The notes under the pieces: model-generated
Seen by the model: only the letters and a program-made list of their open reading frames with translations
Database searches by the model: none
Told to the model about the DNA's origin: nothing
From: Acidimicrobiia bacterium
Lineage (GTDB): Bacteria > Actinomycetota > Acidimicrobiia > Acidimicrobiales > Bin134
DNA: 64,000 nucleotides
Assembly: GCA_022827405.1 (NCBI GenBank)
Contig: JAJDTA010000175.1
Coordinates: forward strand, 1 to 64,000
Direction: 5' to 3'
Made by a program: the position numbers and the translations under genes
Shown here: piece by piece, positions 57,259 to 64,000 of the stretch
How positions within the stretch are numbered: the stretch's first letter is position 1
How the letters are laid out: each line of letters opens with the position of its first letter

Positions 57259-58500
57259 GTGAGCGGCCCAACCGGCGCTTTGTGGATGCCGTTCACCTCG
57301 GCGGGCGGCACCCAGCCTCCGGTGGTCGTGGCCGGGGACGGCAACCATGTGATGACCGATGATGGATCCCGGCTGCTCGACGCCACCGCCGGGGGAGTGG
57401 CCTGTGTGATCTTGGGGCACGGTCGAGCCGAAATCGCCGACGCGGTGGCTGAGCAGCTCCGCACACTGGAGTATCAGTGCCTCTTCGGGTACAGCCACCC
57501 TCGGGCTCAGGAACTGGCCGAGGCTGTTGCCGAGCGCACGCCGGGCGATCTGAATCACGTCTTCTTCACCAACTCCGGCTCAGAGGCGGTGGAGACCGCC
57601 ATGAAGATGGCCCGCGGCTACTGGCGCCAGGTCGGCCAGGGATCCAAGACCGGATTCGTGTCGCTGCACCGGGGCTACCACGGCATGAACTTCGGTGGGA
57701 TATCGGTGGGTGGCCTGACCGAGAACCGGGCGGGATTCGGCCCACTGCTGGAGGGCTGCACCCAGGTTCCGGCCCACGACATCGACGCTCTAGAACAGGA
57801 GCTGGCCTACCGGGATCCGAGCACCATCGCGGCGGTGATCGTGGAGCCCGTGCAGGCCGCCGGAGGCGTCTACCCGCCCCCTGAAGACTACTTGTCCCAG
57901 GTCAGGGCCTTGTGCGACCGCAATGATGTGCTTCTGGTGCTGGACGAAGTGGTTTGCGGATTCGGAAGGCTGGGCCACTGGTTCGGCGGCCACCGCTATG
58001 GGGTGGCCCCCGACATCATGACCGTTGCCAAGGGGTTGACCTCGGCCTACGTCCCCATGGGAGCGGCCATCGCCAGCAGCCGGATCCACGGGGAGTTTGT
58101 CGACCCCGGAGGATCAATCGAACTGATGCACGGCTATACCTACAGCGGCCATCCCGCAGCTTGTGTCGCCGGGCTGAAGGTGATCGAGATACTCGAACGG
58201 GAATTACTGGTGGACCACAGTCTCCAGGCCGGCCGGCACCTTCAGAAGCGGATACACAGTCTGGATTCCCTGCCAGTGGTGGCCGAGGTTCGCGGTGAGG
58301 GGATGCTGGCCGCGGTGGAATTGGCCGGGGAAAACCCGGAGCCCTTGGTGGCCGAGGCCCAGAGGCGCATCCAGTCAGCCGGGGTACTGGTGCGGGCCCA
58401 ATCCGACCACTTGGGCATCTACCCGCCATTTACCTTTACCGCTACCGAGGTGGACCAAGTAGTAGATACCGCTGGGGCGGTGTTGGGGGAGTTGTCGTGA
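57259..58500 (+). CDS. Class III (omega) aminotransferase
   Basis: FFTNSGSEAVETAMKMARGYWRQ, LVLDEVVCGFGRLG, DIMTVAKGLTSAYVPMGA. Confidence 0.94.
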   Translation: MSGPTGALWMPFTSAGGTQPPVVVAGDGNHVMTDDGSRLLDATAGGVACVILGHGRAEIADAVAEQLRTLEYQCLFGYSHPRAQELAEAVAERTPGDLNHVFFTNSGSEAVETAMKMARGYWRQVGQGSKTGFVSLHRGYHGMNFGGISVGGLTENRAGFGPLLEGCTQVPAHDIDALEQELAYRDPSTIAAVIVEPVQAAGGVYPPPEDYLSQVRALCDRNDVLLVLDEVVCGFGRLGHWFGGHRYGVAPDIMTVAKGLTSAYVPMGAAIASSRIHGEFVDPGGSIELMHGYTYSGHPAACVAGLKVIEILERELLVDHSLQAGRHLQKRIHSLDSLPVVAEVRGEGMLAAVELAGENPEPLVAEAQRRIQSAGVLVRAQSDHLGIYPPFTFTATEVDQVVDTAGAVLGELS

Positions 58501-59030
58501 CATTTGACCGGGTGGACTCGATCTTGGAGCAGTGGGCCAGCGAGCGGCCCGACTTGGACCCCTCTCCCATCGGGATTTTCGGGCGGATCTCCCGCATCGA
58601 CCGGTTGTTCGAACAGTCGATGGCCGAGTTCCTCCGCCCCCATGGCCTCACCCTTGGCCTGTTCGACGTGTTGGCCGCGTTGCGGCGAAACGGCGAGCCC
58701 TTCCAGGCAAAGCCAAGCGACTTGGCGGCCATGACCATGCTCACGTCCGGGGGCATGACCGGGCGGTTGGACCAGCTTGAGAAGCTCAATCTGGTGCTCC
58801 GGGTGCCCGATCCCGACGACCGCCGGGTCATGATGGCCCAGCTCAGCCCCGATGGCAGAAACCTCATCGACCGGCTCATGGGCGAGCACCTCGAACGCGA
58901 GCGAGACCGGTTGGAGTGGTTGCAGACCGGAGAGCCAGAGGAGTTCGCCGGCTATTTGCGCAAACTGGAGGCATCCCTTCGGTCCCTCGATGTACGAGGA
59001 GATGGGGCTGGCTCGGAGTCACCCCACTAG
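58497..59030 (+). CDS. MarR-family transcriptional regulator
   Basis: LTLGLFDVLAALRRNGEP...TMLTSGGMTGRLDQLEKLNLVLRVPDPDDRRVMMAQLSPDG. Confidence 0.92.
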   Translation: MTFDRVDSILEQWASERPDLDPSPIGIFGRISRIDRLFEQSMAEFLRPHGLTLGLFDVLAALRRNGEPFQAKPSDLAAMTMLTSGGMTGRLDQLEKLNLVLRVPDPDDRRVMMAQLSPDGRNLIDRLMGEHLERERDRLEWLQTGEPEEFAGYLRKLEASLRSLDVRGDGAGSESPH

Positions 59031-59446
59031 GAGGCGGTGAAGCACCAGGAAATGGTGTTGGCGTTGTCGGGGCCGACCTCTTGGCGCCAGTAGGTGGCCT
59101 GGACGCAGTTCTGCTCGGCTTGAAGTCTCTCGATCACCTTGTCCTGATCGGGCCGGAAGGTGAAGCGGTTGATATTGGGCAGATGGCGAATCTGCTCGGG
59201 GGGAATGGCCACTCCGTTGATGGCCAAGCGGGCGTCATAGCCGCTGGCCAGATCGATGCCGACGGTTTCTTGGGAGAGGACCTCGGCGTTTCGAGGGGGA
59301 ATGAGCTCGTCTACCGCGGCGTTGCCGGTAACGCTCACGTCGCTGTCGTCGGTGTCGGCTAGCAACAGGGCCAACAAGATGGCTCCCGCACCCATCAGGG
59401 CCGCGGCACCCAACAACACCCGGCGCAGAATGACCGACTCCAGCAC
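59027..59446 (-). CDS. Membrane-anchored hypothetical protein
   Basis: N-terminal TM VLLGAAALMGAGAILLALLLA then a soluble domain with two Cys. Confidence 0.65.
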   Translation of the reverse strand: MLESVILRRVLLGAAALMGAGAILLALLLADTDDSDVSVTGNAAVDELIPPRNAEVLSQETVGIDLASGYDARLAINGVAIPPEQIRHLPNINRFTFRPDQDKVIERLQAEQNCVQATYWRQEVGPDNANTISWCFTAS

Positions 59447-59527
59447 TCATCCAGTGTGCCCGCTAGCAGAGGCCAGAGACACCCTGAGTGGCGCGGAAAA
59501 ACTCAAGACAGCAAGTACCCTCAATGC

Positions 59528-61420
59528 GTGTCCCAAGACAGCGGCGATACCGAGGTGATCGGCCGGGTCTTGGGCGGGCGCTTCCGGCTCGTGACCCGTA
59601 TAGGCCCGGGCCGGTTCACCGATGTCTACGTGGCCTACGACCTGGCCGCTTCGCGCAGGGTGGCGGTCAAGCTGCTCTCCGAAGACCTCCTGCCCGACGG
59701 ATGGGCCAGCCTCGCCAGCCGATTCCTGGAGGCTGCCGGGGAAGCGGCCGCGGTAAGCCACCCCCACGTGGTGGGCGTCCAAAGCTGGGGAGACTCCGAT
59801 CTCGGCCTCTACGTAGTAAGCGACTACATGGAGGGCGGGAGTTTGCTGGGGATGTTGGATGCCGGGCACCTTCTGTCACCATCGCAGGTTCTCATGGTGG
59901 GCTTGGACATCGCCCGGGGCCTGGAGCACATCCACCGTCAGGGCATCATCCATGGGGACATCCGGCCCTCCAACGTCTTGTTCTCACGCCGCGGTCGAGC
60001 CCGACTGGCTGATCTCGGCACATCATGGGCCTTGAGTTCGTCTGAGCGCGAGGGAGCGCTGATGGCCAGGTCGGTTTTTTCGTCGATCGACGCGGTGCGC
60101 TACGCCTCTCCCGAGCAGGCCCAGGGCCTGACCCCCGACCACAAGAGCGACGTTTATTCCCTCGTCCTCGTGCTGACAGAGGTTCTGACGGGTCGGGTGC
60201 CATTCGACTCTGAAGACCCCGAATACACCCAGATGGCCAAGATGAGCAGACGGCTTGATCTCGCCGGCCAGTTCGACCGTCTGGGCCGGGTCTTGGAGCA
60301 AGCGGTACGACCAGAGCGGGACGACCGACCCACCGCTCGCGATCTAGGCGTAGGCCTGTTGGCGGCCGCAGAGTCACTGCCCCGCCCGGCCCCGCTTCCC
60401 CTGTCAAAACCGGGGCCGGAGATTCCCGACACCGGTGAATCCGCGGCCGCGACCGCACCCGACCGACAGCCGGAGGAGGCGGTGCCGAAGGCCAGCAGCC
60501 GCTCGGGGGGTCGAAGGCTGCTGGCCATGGTGGTGACGCTTGTGCTGCTGGGGGCGGCGGCGTTCGGAGCCTTCAAGCTGTGGGACAACCGGTTCGGCAC
60601 CGAGACCCAACCGGTGCCCGATCTGGTTGGTGCCGCCGACGCCGACCTCTCGCGTATCGAGAACGAGTTCGGTTGGGTGCTCGACCGCCGCGAGCAGCGC
60701 CAAGACGGCACCGTGGCGGGCCAAATCCTGCGCCAGGCGCCCCAGCCGGGCACTGGGTTGGAACAGGGTAAGACGGTCACGGTTTGGATCTCCTTGGGTC
60801 CTGAGTTGGTGTCCATTCCCGGCAACCTGACAGGACTGTCCATTGCCGACGCCGAGGAGGCTTTGGCCGCGGTAGGCCTGTCAGCCGGTGACATCACCGA
60901 GCGTTTCGACGAGATTGCTATCGAGGGGGTTGTCATCGAAGTCGACGAGATGCTCCTCCAGCTCGAGCGGGAGAGCCGGGTGGACTTGGTGGTCTCTCTC
61001 GGACCGCCGCCGCGGCTGGTGCCCGAAATCGATGCAGGCATGTCGTTGGCCGCAGCCCTTGAGCAGCTGGAAAAAGCCGGGTTAGAGGCGCTCGAGTGGA
61101 GGGTGGCGGACAACAATGTGGAAGCGGGCCACGTTTTGAGGGTCGAGCCTCTGCCGGGAACCGAAGTTGCCGCCAACTCGGTGGTCTCCGTGGTGGTCTC
61201 CGACGGCCCCGAGCAAGTGAGGATTCCCTTCTTGGCCACCCTCGGCGCGGAGGAAGCCGCGGCCATCCTTGAGGCAACAGGCCTCTGCCGGGGAGAGATC
61301 GTTGGTCCCCCCGACGCCGAAGTCTTGGCCACCAACCCGCCAGCCGAAGCTGTCGTGGACTTTGGGACGTGTGTCAGCCTCATCACCCGGCCAGAAGAAG
61401 GGTCAGAAGAAGAAGGCTGA
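59528..61420 (+). CDS. Ser/Thr protein kinase with TM segment and about four PASTA-like domains
   Basis: GRFRLVTRIGPGRFTDVYVAYDLAASRRVAVKLL, HGDIRPSNVLFSRRGRARLADLG; TM LLAMVVTLVLLGAAAFGAF; PASTA repeats ending VTVWISLGP, VDLVVSLGP, VVSVVVSDGP, CVSLITRP. Confidence 0.88.
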   Translation: MSQDSGDTEVIGRVLGGRFRLVTRIGPGRFTDVYVAYDLAASRRVAVKLLSEDLLPDGWASLASRFLEAAGEAAAVSHPHVVGVQSWGDSDLGLYVVSDYMEGGSLLGMLDAGHLLSPSQVLMVGLDIARGLEHIHRQGIIHGDIRPSNVLFSRRGRARLADLGTSWALSSSEREGALMARSVFSSIDAVRYASPEQAQGLTPDHKSDVYSLVLVLTEVLTGRVPFDSEDPEYTQMAKMSRRLDLAGQFDRLGRVLEQAVRPERDDRPTARDLGVGLLAAAESLPRPAPLPLSKPGPEIPDTGESAAATAPDRQPEEAVPKASSRSGGRRLLAMVVTLVLLGAAAFGAFKLWDNRFGTETQPVPDLVGAADADLSRIENEFGWVLDRREQRQDGTVAGQILRQAPQPGTGLEQGKTVTVWISLGPELVSIPGNLTGLSIADAEEALAAVGLSAGDITERFDEIAIEGVVIEVDEMLLQLERESRVDLVVSLGPPPRLVPEIDAGMSLAAALEQLEKAGLEALEWRVADNNVEAGHVLRVEPLPGTEVAANSVVSVVVSDGPEQVRIPFLATLGAEEAAAILEATGLCRGEIVGPPDAEVLATNPPAEAVVDFGTCVSLITRPEEGSEEEG

Positions 61421-61424
61421 GGGC

Positions 61425-61856
61425 TCAGCCCTCGTCGAGGATGGTGATGGCCCGCAGCCGGGTCTGGGCATGGCGGGCGAAGGCGACCTGCTCGTCGTCC
61501 ATCCCCTCCCCGAACAAGATGAGAACGAGGGCCAAGTCGCCGTCCACTCGGAGAGCGCCGGTGAGAAACCCGTGAGCAACGATGTCGTGGTCATCGGTGA
61601 CGAATGCGGCCAGGGCAGCCGGGTAGTCGAGGATCACGGTGGCATTGGGATCGTCCAGGTTGCCCGGCATGGGCAGCGGACCTCCGGCCTCGGTGTCGAT
61701 GTAGGCCCGGAACTCGCCGTCGCCGAAGGGGGTGTCGGTGACCACCAGGTTGACCCTGGCGGTTTGGGCAGGATCGGGCGCGGTTGATGCCAGCTCTTCG
61801 CGCAGGGCCATGGCTGCTTCGATCCACTCAGGGCTCAGAAACCGGTACGCCCCCAT
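61425..61856 (-). CDS. SCP2 sterol-carrier-like domain protein
   Basis: FLSPEWIEAAMALREEL...ATVILDYPAALAAFVT...GALRVDGDLALVLIL. Confidence 0.7.
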   Translation of the reverse strand: MGAYRFLSPEWIEAAMALREELASTAPDPAQTARVNLVVTDTPFGDGEFRAYIDTEAGGPLPMPGNLDDPNATVILDYPAALAAFVTDDHDIVAHGFLTGALRVDGDLALVLILFGEGMDDEQVAFARHAQTRLRAITILDEG

Positions 61857-61922
61857 CCCGGCAACGTATCGCTATTGGGGCAAGGGCAAAGTGATGGTTG
61901 GGCGGTACGATGTCGCTTCGGT

Positions 61923-62228
61923 ATGGGGCAGCAACGCATAACCCGGGCTGAGTGCGCCCATGTGGCCGCTTTGGCCCGTTTGGCACTGACCGACGAGGAG
62001 CTGGACCGCTTCACCGGCCAGCTCGACGAGCTCCTGGACCATGTGGCCGAGGTAGAGGCTCTGGACGTGGAGTCGCTTCCCCCGACGATGCACGCCCTTC
62101 CCATCGTCAACCTGCTTCGTCCCGACACTCCCGGTGAGGTGCTGGACCGCGACGAGGTGTTGGCGCAGGCACCGTTCGCCGAAGAGGGTCAGTTCCGGGT
62201 TCCCCCGGTTCTCGGAGAGGCGCCGTGA
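61923..62228 (+). CDS. gatC: Asp-tRNA(Asn)/Glu-tRNA(Gln) amidotransferase subunit C
   Basis: AHVAALARLALTDEELDRFTGQLDELLDHVAEVEALD. Confidence 0.94.
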   Translation: MGQQRITRAECAHVAALARLALTDEELDRFTGQLDELLDHVAEVEALDVESLPPTMHALPIVNLLRPDTPGEVLDRDEVLAQAPFAEEGQFRVPPVLGEAP

Positions 62229-63640
62229 CTGCGGTCGAGATCGCCACTGCCGTGCGGTCGGGACAGCGTTCGGCCCGATCAGTGGTCGACGAGTACCTGG
62301 GTGCCATCGCGGACGGCGATGACGACATCCACGCATTCAATCTGGTGACCGCCACCCAGGCCCGGGCTCAAGCCGACGAGATTGACGCCGCGGTGGCCGC
62401 CGGCCGCGACCCTGGCCCACTGGCCGGGGTGCCCGTGGCCCTAAAGGACAACCTGTGCACCCGGGGGGTGCCCACAACCTGCTCCTCTCGCATTCTGGAG
62501 GGCTGGGCCCCGCCGTATGACGCCACCGTGGTGGAGCAACTCCGCCGTGCCGGCGCAGTGACGGTGGGGAAGACCAACATGGACGAGTTCGCCATGGGCA
62601 GCTCCACTGAGAACTCGGCGTTCGGTCCCACTCGCAATCCGTGCGACCCCAGTCGGGTTCCGGGAGGCTCGTCGGGGGGAAGCGCCGCCGCAGTGGCCGC
62701 CGGGTTCGCACCGGTGGCGCTGGGCAGCGACACCGGTGGGTCGATCCGCCAACCCGCCGCACTGTGCGGGGTGGTCGGAGTGAAACCCACCTACGGACTG
62801 GTGTCCCGCTACGGCCTGGTCGCGTTCGCCTCCTCACTCGACCAGGTCGGCCCCTTCACTGCCACGGTGGCCGATGCGGCTGCCGTCCTCGACGTGATCA
62901 GCGGCCCCGATTCCCGCGACTCCACCAGCATCGGAGATGCCCAGCCCCTGGTGTCCGACACGCTGGGCGACGGGGTAGACGGGCTCCGGGTGGGGGTGCT
63001 GTCGGAGTTGAGCGGCGACGGCATTGCTCCCGATGTGGCGGTCCGATTGCAGGCCGCGGTGGGGGCGCTGGAAACAGCCGGCGCTCGGGTGGCTCAGGCC
63101 AGCGTTCCGGCGGCGGTCTACGGGCTGTCGGCCTACTACCTGATCTCCCCGGCCGAGGCGTCCAGCAACCTGGCCCGCTACGACGGGGTTCGCTACGGGC
63201 TGCGAGTAGATGCTGCCAGCACTCCCGACATGAACACCGCCACCCGCTCAACCGGCTTTGGCGACGAGGTTAAGCGCCGCATCATGATCGGCACCTACGC
63301 CCTGTCGGCCGGGTACTACGACGCCTACTACGGCAAGGCCCAGAAGGTTCGCACGCTGATCATCAACGACTTCGCCTCGGTATGGGAGCAGTTCGACTTG
63401 CTGGTGAGCCCCACCTCGCCCACCACCGCGTTCTCGCTGGGAGAGCGCACCGCTGATCCGATGGCCATGTACATGAGCGACGTGTGCACCGTGCCGGTGA
63501 ACCTCACCGGCCAGGCGGCAATGTCGGTGCCCTACGGGGTGGGCGACGACGGCCTGCCGGTGGGGGTGCAGATCATGGCCCCCGCTCTGGGTGAACCGGT
63601 CATGTTCCGGGCTGCCGCGGTGCTGGAAGCGAGCTTGTGA
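62225..63640 (+). CDS. gatA: Asp-tRNA(Asn)/Glu-tRNA(Gln) amidotransferase subunit A
   Basis: [64 protein letters not shown]. Confidence 0.97.
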   Translation: MTAVEIATAVRSGQRSARSVVDEYLGAIADGDDDIHAFNLVTATQARAQADEIDAAVAAGRDPGPLAGVPVALKDNLCTRGVPTTCSSRILEGWAPPYDATVVEQLRRAGAVTVGKTNMDEFAMGSSTENSAFGPTRNPCDPSRVPGGSSGGSAAAVAAGFAPVALGSDTGGSIRQPAALCGVVGVKPTYGLVSRYGLVAFASSLDQVGPFTATVADAAAVLDVISGPDSRDSTSIGDAQPLVSDTLGDGVDGLRVGVLSELSGDGIAPDVAVRLQAAVGALETAGARVAQASVPAAVYGLSAYYLISPAEASSNLARYDGVRYGLRVDAASTPDMNTATRSTGFGDEVKRRIMIGTYALSAGYYDAYYGKAQKVRTLIINDFASVWEQFDLLVSPTSPTTAFSLGERTADPMAMYMSDVCTVPVNLTGQAAMSVPYGVGDDGLPVGVQIMAPALGEPVMFRAAAVLEASL

Positions 63641-64000
63641 TGAGCGCGGAACGAGACGACGTTCCCGGATTGGGCGCTCCGGCCGAAACCGAGTGGGAGA
63701 CCGTGGTGGGGCTGGAAGTCCACGCCGAACTCGCTACCGAGACCAAGCTGTTCAGCGCCAGCCCCAACCGGTTCGGCGGCGAGCCCAACACCCACATCGA
63801 CCCGGTGTCGCTTGGCTTGCCGGGTTCGCTCCCCGTCCTCAACGAGAAGGCGGTGGAGTTGGCCATCCGGGTGGGTTTGGCCCTCAACTGCCGGATCCAG
63901 CCCTCGGTATTCGCCCGCAAGAACTACTTCTACCCCGACATGCCCAAGGACTTTCAGATCAGCCAGTACGACCAGCCGATCAACGTCGACGGCTGGCTGG
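63640..64000 (+). CDS. gatB: Asp-tRNA(Asn)/Glu-tRNA(Gln) amidotransferase subunit B (3' truncated by window)
   Basis: [25 protein letters not shown]...[21 protein letters not shown]. Confidence 0.96.
   Translation, partial: MSAERDDVPGLGAPAETEWETVVGLEVHAELATETKLFSASPNRFGGEPNTHIDPVSLGLPGSLPVLNEKAVELAIRVGLALNCRIQPSVFARKNYFYPDMPKDFQISQYDQPINVDGWL

Overview
High-GC actinobacterial chromosome segment (Acidimicrobiia-like by gene style; taxonomic inference only). 1-39 kb is mostly core genome: hom(partial)-thrC-apgM/thrB2-like, rho, rpmE2, prfA-prmC-tsaC, rpiB, glyA, a WecA/TagO-type transferase, a complete F-type ATP synthase operon, glpX, murA, nfu, rhomboid, cysteine desulfurase-mnmA and ligA. 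39-62 kb is accessory-like: a DUF222/13E12 HNH protein, a VapBC-like pair, and a long co-directional catabolic/transport operon with repeated 4-nt ATGA overlaps. That operon is split by a 1,808-bp IS1595-family element with readable inverted repeats, an 8-bp target duplication and two passenger ORFs. A Ser/Thr kinase with PASTA domains and gatCAB (gatB truncated) close the window. Main unusual observations: (i) at least five short tandem duplications located exactly at gene starts or stops, three of which create mini-ORFs ahead of the real start codon; (ii) a secreted protein with a duplicated Cys domain, an HExxH motif and 14 RCC1-like CWG repeats; (iii) the IS1595 element with cargo; (iv) the uncharacterised catabolic operon; (v) a F-ATPase with a short epsilon, an acidic alpha tail and a signal-peptide-bearing b subunit; (vi) MurA with Asp at the fosfomycin-target Cys position; (vii) a large nested hairpin in a convergent intergenic gap. 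No tRNA, rRNA or CRISPR array was recognised. All family calls are by eye from the translations.
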